A stretch of 22,781 nucleotides of DNA from Bacilli bacterium (GTDB lineage Bacteria; Bacillota_I; Bacilli_A; RFN20; CAG-826), in the NCBI GenBank assembly GCA_024693415.1, contig JAILKX010000159.1:1-22781 (forward strand). Reading direction: 5' to 3'. The notes below the pieces were generated by a model. The model saw only the letters and a program-made list of their open reading frames with translations. It was not told where the DNA came from and ran no database searches. Positions within the stretch are counted from its first letter, which is position 1. Each line of letters opens with the position of its first letter. Positions 1 to 7,541 of this stretch are shown here, piece after piece. A program made the position numbers and the translations under genes.

Positions 1-546
1 AACGGATACGTCGTCGACCGCCCATCTTCCGTCGATAGGCGCAAGCAGATCATCAAAAGGCTCAATAAAGCGGTTTTAAGGCGCTCTAGAGGCTCGTCTG
101 GGTGGAAGGCGGGGAAGATAGCCATCGCCCAGCAGCACGACGCCATAAGGCGCGCTATGGACGATTTCGTGGAGAAGCTCACCACCTTCCTCTGCCGCAA
201 CTGCCGCTTCATCGCGATCGAGGACCTCGACATCAAGGAGATGACCTCCTCGAAGAGGCTCGCCCAGAACATCATGACCGCGAGCTGGGGCAAATTCATG
301 TCGCGCCTCGAGCAGAAGTGCTCCTCCTATGGGGTCATCCTCATCAAGATCGGCCGCTATTACCCTTCGACCCAAGTATGTTCCTCCTGCGGGTATCGCA
401 ATCCGAAAGCCGCCCACCTCGAATGCAGGACCTGGACGTGCCCCTCCTGCGGCGCCACCCACGACCGCGACCTAAACGCCGCCAAATCCATCAAGAAGGA
501 AGGCCTTAGGCTCTATCGCCTAAAGCGATCCCAATACGGCAAGTAG
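1..546 (+). CDS. tnpB: TnpB, IS605 OrfB-type RNA-guided nuclease, 5'-truncated by the window edge
   Basis: The reading frame is open from base 1 and ends at TAG 544-546, giving about 181 C-terminal residues. What is seen: a basic helical stretch with the spacing typical of TnpB (RLNKAVLRRSRG and onward), then IAIEDLDIKEM with the RuvC-II glutamate. A four-cysteine zinc finger follows (CSSCG ... CPSCG), then HDRDLNAAKSI with the RuvC-III aspartate. TnpB is an RNA-guided DNA endonuclease that uses an RNA from the element's own right end and promotes element retention. The first RuvC aspartate and the N-terminal domain lie before base 1, so catalytic completeness cannot be tested, but the visible part has no frameshift and keeps the catalytic residues expected there. 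The non-coding DNA directly after the stop looks like its omega RNA. Confidence 0.92.
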   Translation, partial: NGYVVDRPSSVDRRKQIIKRLNKAVLRRSRGSSGWKAGKIAIAQQHDAIRRAMDDFVEKLTTFLCRNCRFIAIEDLDIKEMTSSKRLAQNIMTASWGKFMSRLEQKCSSYGVILIKIGRYYPSTQVCSSCGYRNPKAAHLECRTWTCPSCGATHDRDLNAAKSIKKEGLRLYRLKRSQYGK

Positions 547-658
547 TGCCGGAATCTAAGCCCGTGCCCGTTATTTATGGGGCCGCGAAGCGTTACGCGG
601 CGAGTCTGCCTGCGCTAGGCGGACGTCGAAGCGGGAATCCCTTTCAAAAGGGAACTAC
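547..658 (+). ncRNA. Probable TnpB omega RNA (right-end RNA) scaffold, 3' part
   Basis: Three hairpins follow the tnpB stop: 582-587 with 596-601 (GCCGCG/CGCGGC), 604-611 with 617-624 (8 bp with one G-U pair) and 638-643 with 648-653 (TCCCTT/AAGGGA, loop TCAA). The block GTCGAAGCGGGAATCCC before the last stem matches the conserved shape of IS605-family right ends that serve as the guide scaffold of TnpB. In known systems the RNA starts inside the 3' end of tnpB and its guide is the roughly 16-20 nt just outside the element, here starting near 659. The 5' boundary is not visible from sequence alone. Confidence 0.6.
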
Positions 659-682
659 GATACTAGAAAGGCTTTTCATCTC

Positions 683-714
683 GGGACGCCGGAATACCCC
701 TTTTCCGGCGTCCC
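683..714. repeat. Perfect 12-bp inverted repeat (hairpin) between tnpB and tex
   Basis: GGGACGCCGGAA at 683-694 is the exact reverse complement of TTCCGGCGTCCC at 703-714, with an 8-nt loop. It lies about 25 nt outside the inferred end of the tnpB element and just before the first copy of the dispersed repeat. No T-run follows on either strand, so it is not a typical intrinsic terminator. Its role is unknown. Confidence 0.7.
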
Positions 715-717
715 ACT

Positions 718-765
718 GGGTGCCGCCCGAGCCTCCAAGGCTGTCGGGGTGGCCGCCCCCGCCGG
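718..765 (+). repeat. Dispersed structured intergenic repeat, copy 1
   Basis: This copy shares CCGCCCGAGC and GCTGTCGGGGTGG with copies at 5279 and 13534. Between those blocks lies a small hairpin, AGCCT (730-734) and AGGCT (738-742) with loop CCA. The outer C-rich and G-rich blocks can pair to close a longer stem. It lies 3' of tnpB in the plus orientation and opposite the 3' end of tex. No family is recognised. Confidence 0.7.
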
Positions 766-788
766 TCGGCGCGCCGCGAAATTGATAT

Positions 789-814
789 TAAAAAAGCACG
801 GTGGCGCCGTGCTT
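789..814 (-). terminator. Intrinsic terminator of tex
   Basis: On the minus strand an 8-bp stem (AAGCACGG/CCGTGCTT, plus-strand 794-801 and 807-814) is followed by a T-run, read as the A-run 790-795 on the plus strand. The stem overlaps the tex stop codon, so termination begins within the last codon. Confidence 0.85.
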
Positions 815-2945
815 ATTTGGCCTGTTTGATCGAGAGGGATATCCGCTTCTTCTTGAGGTCGACCGCGAGGACCTTGACCTTCACGATGTCGCCGATCGAG
901 TAGAGGTCGGAGATGTCCTTGACGAATTTATTGGCCACCTCGCTTATGTGGACGAGCCCGTCCTGGTGGACGTTGATGTCGACGAACATCCCGAATTCCA
1001 TGATGTTCCTGACGGTGCCCTGGAGGATCATCCCGGGCTTTAGTTCCTCGATGGTCTTGGCCTTGGCGTCGAGCTCGACGAGCTCGGCCGATTCGCGGAT
1101 GTCGCGCCCGGGGGCGAGGATCTCGGCTATGATGTCGTCTAAGGTCTGCTTCCCGATCTGGGGGAATTTATTGAGAATATAGGACCTGTCGAGGCTTTTT
1201 AGCTTCTCTTCCTTGGTCTTTTGGTCGTCGGAAAGGCGGATGTTCGCCTGCTTTAGGACCTCGCGGGCCACCGGGTAGGATTCGGGGTGGATCGAGGTGG
1301 AGTCGAGTTCTTCTTCGCCGCCGTAGATCCTAAGGAAACCGGCCGACTGCTCAAAGGCTTTTGGGCCGAGCTTATTGACCTGGAGGAGCTCCCTCCTGGT
1401 CCGGAATCTGCCGTGCTCCTTGAGGTAGAGGCAGATGTTCTCGGCGAGCATCGGCCCGATGCCGGAGACGTAGGTGAGGATCATCGGGGTGGCGTTATTG
1501 AGGTTCACGCCGACCGAGTTCACGCAATCCTCGACGACCGCGTGGAGGGAGTCGCCGAGCTTCTTCTGGTTCATGTCGTGCTGATACTGGCCGACGCCGA
1601 TCGATTTGGGGTCGATCTTGACGAGCTCGTTCATCGGGTCCTGGAGGCGCCTTGCTAAGGAGATCGCGGAGCGCTTTTCGACCGGGAGATTCGGGAATTC
1701 CTTCTCGCCGATCTCGGAGGCGCTATAGACGGAGGCCCCGGATTCGCTCACTAAGGCGATCTTGGTTTTGACGTTCGACTTTTCGATGACGTCGCGGAGC
1801 ACGGTTTCGGATTCCCTCGATCCCGTGCCGTTTCCTAAGGCGATGTAATCAACGTTAGAGCGCTTTAATAGGTCGGATAAAGCTACCTTTTCGCGCTCGA
1901 TGGCGCCATCGTTTCCTTTGGTGATGAAACTCACGCCGACCTTCTCGGGGACGCCGTTTGTCCCGACGAGGGCCCACTTGCATCCGGTGCGGATGCCGGG
2001 GTCGAAGCCGAGGACCCGCTTGTCCTTGATCGGCGGGAAGAGGAGCAATGCGGCGGTGTTCTGCTTGAAGACCTCGATCGCCTTGTCCTCGGCGAGCTCG
2101 AAGGCGTCGCCGCGGATCTCGTTCTCGACGCTTGGGAGGAGGAGGCGCTTGAGCGCGTCGTCGACGGTCAGCTCAATCTGTTCCTGGTCGGCGTCTTTGT
2201 AGCTCCTAAGGATCCGGTCGCGGATCGGGGTTTGGTCGTAGTCGAGGGCGACCTTGAGGCACCCTTCCTTCTCGCCGCGATTAAGGGCTAAAAGACGGAA
2301 ACTCGGTATCCCTTTTATCGGGGCGCGGAACGCGGCGTAATTCGCGTAAGTGTCGCGCTCGTCCTTCTTGATTTCGCTCGAGGCTATGAAGGCGTTGTTG
2401 AAGATGAATTTCTTCGAATAGGCGCGGAAAACCTCGGAGTCGGAGATCTCCTCGGCGATGATGTCGCGCGCCCCTTGAAGCGCCTCCTGGACGCCATTGA
2501 CCCCCTTCTTGGGGTCGACAAAGGAACTCGCCTTCCAAAGGACGTTCGTGTTCCGCCCGTTTTTGATCGCCTCGGCGAGCCCTTCCAATCCCTTTTCCTT
2601 AGCGATGCTCGCCCTGGTTTTGCGCTTAGGCTTATAGGGGCGGTAGATGTCTTCGACTTCCGACATCGTGAAGGCGTCGTAGATTCGCGCCTCAAGCTCG
2701 GGGGTGAGCTTTCCCTGCTCGCTTATCGAGGCGACGACCGCTTTCTGGCGTTCCTCGACGTTGCGGAGGTAGGTAAGGCGCGTTTCGAGCTTCCTGAGGC
2801 TCGCGTCGGTCATGCCTCCGGTCTTTTCCTTGCGGTAGCGCGCCACAAACGGCACGGTGTTGCCCTCGTCGAGCAGCGCGATCGCCGCCTCGACGTCCTT
2901 CTCGGGGCAATTGATCTCTTGGGATATGATGGCTTGGATGTTCAT
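813..2945 (-). CDS. tex: Tex-family transcription accessory / RNA-binding protein
   Basis: At 710 aa this is close to the family's usual length (about 720-780). The N-terminus is classic Tex (a cysteine-containing helical region, then VPFVARYRKEKTGG and a helix-turn-helix-like stretch). A YqgF/RNase H-like domain starts near residue 310 with VLGFDPGIRTGCKWALV. A helix-hairpin-helix region follows near 490-560 (NATPMILTYVSGIGPMLAEN and onward). An S1 RNA-binding domain fills the last 70 residues (GMILQGTVRNIMEFGMFVDI). Tex proteins bind nucleic acid and act around the transcribing polymerase and ribosome; their precise role differs by species. The gene stands alone on the minus strand, divergent from asp23. 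No Shine-Dalgarno precedes the ATG, but an extended -10 box ends 6 nt before it, suggesting a leaderless mRNA. Confidence 0.96.
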   Translation of the reverse strand: MNIQAIISQEINCPEKDVEAAIALLDEGNTVPFVARYRKEKTGGMTDASLRKLETRLTYLRNVEERQKAVVASISEQGKLTPELEARIYDAFTMSEVEDIYRPYKPKRKTRASIAKEKGLEGLAEAIKNGRNTNVLWKASSFVDPKKGVNGVQEALQGARDIIAEEISDSEVFRAYSKKFIFNNAFIASSEIKKDERDTYANYAAFRAPIKGIPSFRLLALNRGEKEGCLKVALDYDQTPIRDRILRSYKDADQEQIELTVDDALKRLLLPSVENEIRGDAFELAEDKAIEVFKQNTAALLLFPPIKDKRVLGFDPGIRTGCKWALVGTNGVPEKVGVSFITKGNDGAIEREKVALSDLLKRSNVDYIALGNGTGSRESETVLRDVIEKSNVKTKIALVSESGASVYSASEIGEKEFPNLPVEKRSAISLARRLQDPMNELVKIDPKSIGVGQYQHDMNQKKLGDSLHAVVEDCVNSVGVNLNNATPMILTYVSGIGPMLAENICLYLKEHGRFRTRRELLQVNKLGPKAFEQSAGFLRIYGGEEELDSTSIHPESYPVAREVLKQANIRLSDDQKTKEEKLKSLDRSYILNKFPQIGKQTLDDIIAEILAPGRDIRESAELVELDAKAKTIEELKPGMILQGTVRNIMEFGMFVDINVHQDGLVHISEVANKFVKDISDLYSIGDIVKVKVLAVDLKKKRISLSIKQAK

Positions 2946-2951
2946 AGGAGT

Positions 2952-2960
2952 ATTATGCCA
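2952..2960 (-). promoter_or_regulatory. Extended -10 promoter of tex, leaderless spacing
   Basis: Read on the minus strand, TGG-CATAAT matches an extended -10 (TGn plus a 5/6 hexamer). Its last base is 6 nt from the tex ATG, so the transcription start should fall on or next to the start codon. No good -35 is seen at 16-18 nt, where a T-rich tract lies. Confidence 0.55.
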
Positions 2961-3096
2961 TGCGCCCAGCGGAAAAAAAGAAACGAGAAATTTTCACCTG
3001 TTTACGCTGGCTGAAATCGTCCGAGCCCATCGTTCCTTTTCGCTTGGGATTTGACACTTTCGGACAAAAGAAACCCCCGTTTCGGAACGCAAAAAT

Positions 3097-3124
3097 TTGA
3101 AACCATTCGCATTTATGCGATAAT
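3097..3124 (+). promoter_or_regulatory. Sigma-A-type promoter of asp23-fakA
   Basis: TTGAAA (3097-3102), a 16-nt spacer ending in TGC, and GATAAT (3119-3124) form a good extended -10 promoter. The -10 ends 6 nt before a GTG at 3131 and 54 nt before the ATG at 3179. A 7-bp hairpin (GCTTTTT/AAAAAGC, 3133-3149) lies at the predicted 5' end of the transcript. Confidence 0.65.
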
Positions 3125-3178
3125 AAGCCCGTGCTTTTTTATAAAAAGCAGCTAGTTTTGCACGTTGAATCGAAGAAA

Positions 3179-3538
3179 ATGAATATCAATACCAAAAACG
3201 AATACGGAAGCATCGACATCTCGATGGAGACCATCGCGACCGTCGCCGGACGCGCCGCCACCGAATGCTATGGGGTCATCGGCCTCACGAGCAAAACCTC
3301 GCTTGAGCAGTACGTTTGGGAACTCCTCAAGATCGAGGATTACGTCAAAGGCGTCTACGCCCGCAAATCCAAAAAGGGCTACGAGGTCGACCTTTACCTC
3401 GTCTGCGCCAACGGAGTCAAGCTTCCGGAGATCCTTTCCGAAGTCCAGAAGAAGGTGAAGTATGACTTGGAGCGCACCTTCGAGATCAAATTCGCGGCCG
3501 TCAACGTGTATGTCCAAGACATTCGCGAGAACCAATAA
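3179..3538 (+). CDS. Asp23/Gls24-family envelope stress protein (YloU-like)
   Basis: From ATG 3179 the product has 119 aa and starts MNINTKNEYGSIDIS, the usual N-terminus of YloU-type Asp23 proteins. It continues with a conserved core (IATVAGRAATECYGVIGL) and ends in the typical NVYVQDIRENQ strand. There are no membrane segments; relatives associate with the membrane through partners. It overlaps fakA (stop TAA shares a base with the ATG), the conserved yloU-yloV pair. A GTG at 3131 in the same frame would add 16 residues and sits exactly where a leaderless start is expected. I prefer 3179 because family members begin there, but that ATG has only a weak GAAGAA element before it. Function in this pair is not established; a role in envelope homeostasis or FakA biology is inference. 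Confidence 0.9.
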   Translation: MNINTKNEYGSIDISMETIATVAGRAATECYGVIGLTSKTSLEQYVWELLKIEDYVKGVYARKSKKGYEVDLYLVCANGVKLPEILSEVQKKVKYDLERTFEIKFAAVNVYVQDIRENQ

Positions 3539-5274
3539 TGAAAACAATCGATGCAAAAACCCTGAAGGAAATGTTCATTTCCGGGGCGAATAATCTATAC
3601 AATCACTATCCCGAGGTCGACCAGCTGAACGTTTTCCCCGTCCCAGACGGCGACACCGGCATGAATATGAACCTGACCGCCACCAGCGGTTCCAAGGAGA
3701 TCCAGAACCGCGAGTTCGACAACGTCTATGACGTAGCCAAGAGCTTCTCCCGCGGCCTCTTGATGGGGGCCCGCGGAAACTCAGGCGTCATCACGAGCCA
3801 GATCTTCCGCGGCTTTGCCGACGGTCTTTCCGACTGCAAGAAGATCGACGTCCCCAAGCTCATCGAAGCCTGGTCGAGCGCCACCAAGGTCGCCTACAAG
3901 GCGGTCATGAAGCCGGTCGAAGGCACCATCCTCACCGTCGTCCGCGAAGCGAGCACCGCCCTCGAAGAGCAGGGCAAGAGGTTCGCCACGATCGAGGACG
4001 CGATGGACTTTTTCCTCGAACAGGCCCGCATTTCTTTGGATCACACCCCAGAGCTTTTGCCCGTCCTTAAGCAAGTCGGCGTCGTCGATAGCGGCGGCGC
4101 GGGCCTCGTCAGGATCTTCGAGGGCATGGTCTCGGCGATCGAGGGCAAGGTCATCTCGAGGAACGCCGACGTAAGCGCCGCCCCCGAGAAGCCGGCCGAA
4201 TCCCTTTACGCCGGCGCGAAACTCACCGAGGACGAAGAGGGCTATGGATACTGCACCCAGTTCATCCTGCGCCTCGGCTCAGCCGAAGACGGCAAGAAGC
4301 CCTTCGTCGAGAAGAATTTCATCAAGTTCCTAGCAGGGCATGGCAAATCGCTCGTGACCGTCCGCGACGACGACATCGTCAAGGTCCACGTCCACGCCTT
4401 AGCCCCCGGCAACATGCTGAACTACGCCCAGCAGTTCGGCGAATTCGTCACCATCGTCATCGAGAACATGTCGGAGGAGCACAAGAACATCCAGCACGGC
4501 GACATCGCCACCGACATGAACGCGAACTTAGCCCGCGGGAAGCAGGAGGCAATCCTTAAGCCCGAGCCGGAGAAAAAGGAAGAGAATCCCGACGGCAAGA
4601 TCGAGAAAAGCTTCGGTCTGGTCGCCGTTTCAAGCGGCACCGGGCTCGATGAGATGTTCCGCGAGATCGGGGTCGACGTCATCGTCTCCGGCGGGCAGAC
4701 CATGAATCCGTCCACCGAGGATTTCGTCAACGCCATCAACAAGTGCCACGCCTCGACCGTCTTCATCTTGCCGAACAACTCCAACATCGTCATGGCCGCC
4801 TCCCAGGCCTGCGAGGTCCTCGCGGAATCCGGCATCGATGCCCGCGTCATCCCCTCGAAGACGATCCCCCAAGGGATCGCAAGCGCGATGCAGTTCAACC
4901 CCGAGCTCGACGCCGATTCGGTCTACCGCGACATGAAGGCCGCCCTCAAGACCGTCCGTTCGGGATCGGTCACCTACGCGATCAAGGACACCGAGATCTC
5001 CGGCGTCGAGATCAAGAAGGGCTATTACATGGCGATGAAGGACAAGAACATCGTCTCCTGCGTCAAGAACAAGAACGCGGCCCTAATAGATCTAGTGGAT
5101 TCCCTCGTCCGCTCGGATTCGGCGATATTGACCGTCATCGTCGGCGACGACGTCACTCCCGAGCAGGAGAAATCCGCGGAAGAGGCTTTGAACGATCGCT
5201 TTGGCGAAGATATCGAAATCGATATCAGAAGGGGCGACCAGCCGGTCTATTCCTTCCTCGTCGGCGTGGAATAG
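3538..5274 (+). CDS. fakA: Fatty acid kinase subunit FakA (DhaL/YloV family)
   Basis: The 578-aa product has the expected DhaL-type kinase domain first, with NVFPVPDGDTGMNMN near residues 31-45 for metal and ATP binding and GLLMGARGNSGVITSQI near 75-95. A middle domain holds the conserved VKVHVHALAPGNML stretch, and a C-terminal DegV-like domain follows (VSGGQTMNPSTEDFVNAI, then IFILPNNSNI-type residues). FakA phosphorylates fatty acids that are bound by a separate FakB protein, feeding exogenous fatty acids into phospholipid synthesis; no fakB is in this window. Length matches the family (about 550-580). It is translationally linked to asp23 by a 1-nt overlap and followed by a repeat copy, further hairpins and a terminator. 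Confidence 0.95.
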   Translation: MKTIDAKTLKEMFISGANNLYNHYPEVDQLNVFPVPDGDTGMNMNLTATSGSKEIQNREFDNVYDVAKSFSRGLLMGARGNSGVITSQIFRGFADGLSDCKKIDVPKLIEAWSSATKVAYKAVMKPVEGTILTVVREASTALEEQGKRFATIEDAMDFFLEQARISLDHTPELLPVLKQVGVVDSGGAGLVRIFEGMVSAIEGKVISRNADVSAAPEKPAESLYAGAKLTEDEEGYGYCTQFILRLGSAEDGKKPFVEKNFIKFLAGHGKSLVTVRDDDIVKVHVHALAPGNMLNYAQQFGEFVTIVIENMSEEHKNIQHGDIATDMNANLARGKQEAILKPEPEKKEENPDGKIEKSFGLVAVSSGTGLDEMFREIGVDVIVSGGQTMNPSTEDFVNAINKCHASTVFILPNNSNIVMAASQACEVLAESGIDARVIPSKTIPQGIASAMQFNPELDADSVYRDMKAALKTVRSGSVTYAIKDTEISGVEIKKGYYMAMKDKNIVSCVKNKNAALIDLVDSLVRSDSAILTVIVGDDVTPEQEKSAEEALNDRFGEDIEIDIRRGDQPVYSFLVGVE

Positions 5275-5278
5275 CAAT

Positions 5279-5330
5279 GGGTCCCGCCCGAGCTGCCAAG
5301 CAGCTGTCGGGGTGGGCGCCGCCATGGCGG
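5279..5330 (+). repeat. Dispersed structured intergenic repeat, copy 2
   Basis: It starts 5 nt after the fakA stop. It shares CCGCCCGAGC and GCTGTCGGGGTGG with copies 1 and 3. The inner stem here is AGCTGC (5291-5296) and GCAGCT (5300-5305) with loop CAA. Compared with AGCCT/AGGCT in the other copies, both arms changed and pairing was kept. It is followed by a 12-bp palindrome, CCGCCATGGCGG (5319-5330). Confidence 0.75.
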
Positions 5331-5409
5331 ACATGTTATGTCCTGTCCACCATCCTATATCGATCCACGCCCCTCACGGTTTCGTGAACGGGGCGGACAC
5401 GTTTTGTCC
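5329..5409 (+). other. Three-hairpin intergenic region between fakA and its terminator
   Basis: Hairpin A is GGACA/TGTCC (5329-5333, 5339-5343). Hairpin B is GCCCCTCACG pairing with CGTGA and GGGGC (5369-5378, 5383-5394, two-base bulge). Hairpin C is GGACA/TGTCC (5395-5399, 5405-5409). A and C lie in an imperfect direct repeat of about 21 nt (5327-5347 and 5393-5413), with differences mainly in loops. No open frame or known RNA family is recognised. Confidence 0.55.
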
Positions 5410-5414
5410 CCTGT

Positions 5415-5440
5415 AAAAGCGCGGTCTGGCCGCGCTTTTT
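5415..5440 (+). terminator. Intrinsic terminator of asp23-fakA
   Basis: AAAAGCGCGG (5415-5424) pairs with CCGCGCTTTT (5430-5439) around a 5-nt loop and runs into a T-tract. It can act in both directions, but only the plus-strand operon ends here. Confidence 0.88.
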
Positions 5441-5470
5441 CGCTGGAGGCCACACATGCGCCCGCGCAGG

Positions 5471-5479
5471 TGCTACAAT
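5471..5479 (+). promoter_or_regulatory. Extended -10 promoter of recG, leaderless spacing
   Basis: TGC-TACAAT is an extended -10 with a 5/6 hexamer, ending 7 nt before the recG ATG, so +1 should be the A of the start codon. The best -35 candidate at 17 nt is CACACA (5451-5456), which matches only in its last three bases. There is no Shine-Dalgarno. Confidence 0.6.
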
Positions 5480-5486
5480 ATCCTAG

Positions 5487-7490
5487 ATGAAATTGACCTC
5501 GTCCCCAAAACTCAACATATTGCTCTACCAGATGGGCATCGTGACCCCGTACCAGGTGGTCTGCCACCTGCCGCGGCGCTACGACTCTTTCGTCTATACG
5601 CCCAAAGAAGATCTCGAGCTTTTGGAGGATAAGCAGCGCCTCGTGGTCTATGGCAAGATCGTGGGCCAGGTCAAGACGCTCCGCTTCAAGAACCTCATCA
5701 ACACCAAGTTCTATTTCGAGGACGAGTTCGGCAACCAGTACCAGGTGGTCGCCTGGAACAGGAGCTACCTGTCCACCATGCTGAATCACGAGGACTCCTT
5801 CACGCTTCAGGCCACCTTCGACCACAAGAAGCACGAGCTGAACCTATTGAATATAAAGAAGGGCAGGATTGACCCGGAGCACTCGATCGTCCCGGTCTAC
5901 ACCTTGCCCCGCGAATACCCGACCCACGCCTTCCGCGCCTTGGTCGAGAAATCGCTCAATTCCTTGTCGGGCGAAATCTATGACCGGATCCCGCCGAAGT
6001 TCCGCGAGAAGTACCGCTTCGTGAACCGCTTCGACGCGCTCAAGAAGTGCCATATGCCCTCCTCGATGGAGGATGTGCGCCAGGGGCTTCGCGTCTTAAA
6101 GTACGAAGAGGCCTTGCTTTTCGCATTGAACGCCCAGATCATGCGCGGCCAGAACCGCGCCTATACGAAAGACACCTCCCGCGTCATCAACCGCCAAAAG
6201 GTGCGCGATTTCGTCCATTCCCTTCCCTATGGGCTGACCGGCGACCAAAAGAACGTCATCGCCGAAGCTCTCCGCGACATGGAATCCCCTTCCTGCATGT
6301 ACCGCTTATTGCAAGGCGACGTCGGCACGGGAAAGACATTGGTGTCGGCTTTGCTCATGTACGCCAATTTCACGCGGGCCGAGCAAAGCGCCTTGATGGC
6401 CCCGACCGACGCTTTGGCGCGCCAGCATTACGAGACCCTGTGCAAATTATTCGAGGGGACTGGGGTCAGGGTCAGGCTACTGGTCGGCAACATGACGCCC
6501 CAGGATCGCCGCTACGCGATGGAGGACATCGAGGATGGCACCGCCGACATCATCGTCGGAACCCATGCCCTCTTCAGCAAAGGCGTGGAATATGCCTACT
6601 TAGGTTTAGTCATCATTGACGAGCAGCATAAGTTCGGGGTCAATCAGCGCGCCCTATTGGCCAATAAGGGCGAGCACGCCGACGTTTTATTGATGTCAGC
6701 CACCCCGATCCCCCGCACGCTTTCCCTAACGATCTATGGCGACCTCGACGTCTCTACTTTGACGGAATTCCCCTCGGTGAAGCGCAACGTCAAAACCGTG
6801 ATCGCCCGCTCCTCGGCCAAGGCGATCGACAAGCAGATCAACGCCTCGCTTGAGGAGAACGCCCGCGTCTTCATCGTCGCCCCGCAGATCGATGGGAATG
6901 AGGAGGATGAATTATCTTCCGCCAAGAAGGTCTTCAAGGCCTATGACGCGAAATACCCGGGCCGGGTCGCGCTGCTCCATGGCAAATTGGACGACGGGGA
7001 AAAAGAGGCGGCCCTCCTTGCTTTTAAGACCGGCCTCTGCCCGATTTTGGTCGCCACCTCGGTGATTGAAGTCGGGATCGACGTCAAGGAAGCGAACCTC
7101 ATGATCATTTATGACGCGACCCATTTCGCTTTGTCCTCCCTCCATCAGCTTAGGGGGCGCGTCGGGCGCGATGGCCGCGAGTCGATCTGCGTCCTCGTAT
7201 ACGATGGCAAGGACGAGGAGGAGCTCGAGAAGCTCAAGGTCCTCACCTCGACCGAAGATGGCTTCAAGATCGCCGAGGAGGACCTTAAGAGAAGGGGTCC
7301 TGGCACAATCGTCGGCACCCGGCAATCCGGCCTCCCCGATTTCCGCTTCGTCAACGTCATCGACGACTTCAAGATGTTCGAATGTGCCCGCGACGACGCG
7401 ACCTATATCCTCAATAACCCCAAAGAACCTGGGTTCGCCTACCTCATATCCGAGGCGCGGAAAAAGGCCGAGGGATTGACCTTGGCCTAA
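5487..7490 (+). CDS. recG: ATP-dependent DNA helicase RecG
   Basis: The product has 667 aa, against about 680-690 in relatives. An N-terminal wedge/OB domain (HLPRRYDSF near 27-35, then the junction-binding fold) precedes a superfamily 2 helicase core. Visible motifs are GDVGTGKT at 277-284, DEQHKFGVNQR starting at 378, MSATPIPRTL just after, and QLRGRVGR in motif VI. RecG remodels stalled replication forks and branched recombination intermediates. The start is set by homology at MKLTSSPKLN and by the promoter 7 nt upstream. It stands between the fakA terminator and rnc, as in other Bacillota, but the fatty acid synthesis genes that often follow it are absent here. Confidence 0.97.
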   Translation: MKLTSSPKLNILLYQMGIVTPYQVVCHLPRRYDSFVYTPKEDLELLEDKQRLVVYGKIVGQVKTLRFKNLINTKFYFEDEFGNQYQVVAWNRSYLSTMLNHEDSFTLQATFDHKKHELNLLNIKKGRIDPEHSIVPVYTLPREYPTHAFRALVEKSLNSLSGEIYDRIPPKFREKYRFVNRFDALKKCHMPSSMEDVRQGLRVLKYEEALLFALNAQIMRGQNRAYTKDTSRVINRQKVRDFVHSLPYGLTGDQKNVIAEALRDMESPSCMYRLLQGDVGTGKTLVSALLMYANFTRAEQSALMAPTDALARQHYETLCKLFEGTGVRVRLLVGNMTPQDRRYAMEDIEDGTADIIVGTHALFSKGVEYAYLGLVIIDEQHKFGVNQRALLANKGEHADVLLMSATPIPRTLSLTIYGDLDVSTLTEFPSVKRNVKTVIARSSAKAIDKQINASLEENARVFIVAPQIDGNEEDELSSAKKVFKAYDAKYPGRVALLHGKLDDGEKEAALLAFKTGLCPILVATSVIEVGIDVKEANLMIIYDATHFALSSLHQLRGRVGRDGRESICVLVYDGKDEEELEKLKVLTSTEDGFKIAEEDLKRRGPGTIVGTRQSGLPDFRFVNVIDDFKMFECARDDATYILNNPKEPGFAYLISEARKKAEGLTLA

Positions 7491-7495
7491 CTTCG

Positions 7496-7514
7496 AAAAG
7501 AGTTTATCTCTTTT
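7496..7514. terminator. Weak AT-rich hairpin after recG, possible terminator
   Basis: AAAAGAG (7496-7502) pairs with CTCTTTT (7508-7514) around TTTAT. Only two or three G-C pairs support the stem and the T-run is inside the stem itself. It lies 6 nt after the recG stop and before the rnc promoter, so position favours a terminator while the low stability does not. Confidence 0.35.
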
Positions 7515-7541
7515 CATGTGGGCGAAAAGGCCCAGTGATAC

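Larger units (their letters stand above)
1..660 (+). mobile_element. Right part of an IS200/IS605-type element (tnpB and right end)
   Basis: The window opens inside a tnpB gene. The stop codon is followed by about 110 nt of tandem hairpins that look like the right end of IS605-family elements. The last hairpin (638-653) is preceded by GAAGCGGGAATCCC and followed by GGGAACTAC, resembling the right-end signature of this family. The left end, any tnpA and the target-adjacent motif lie outside the window, so autonomy cannot be judged. The right boundary near 655-660 is inferred by analogy and is accurate to only a few bases. Confidence 0.7.

Noticed and set aside
546..785. Open frame of 79 codons after tnpB
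   Set aside because: It covers the hairpins of the element right end and repeat copy 1, has no family features, and has neither a Shine-Dalgarno nor a promoter at its start.
2475..3014. 179-codon plus-strand frame antisense to tex
   Set aside because: It is a shadow of GC-rich tex codons, runs through the tex promoter and has no recognisable domains; the same holds for the other long antisense frames over recG, ffh, topA and the 10931 gene.
3052..3057. TTGACA as a second asp23 promoter
   Set aside because: No -10-like hexamer occurs 16-18 nt downstream.
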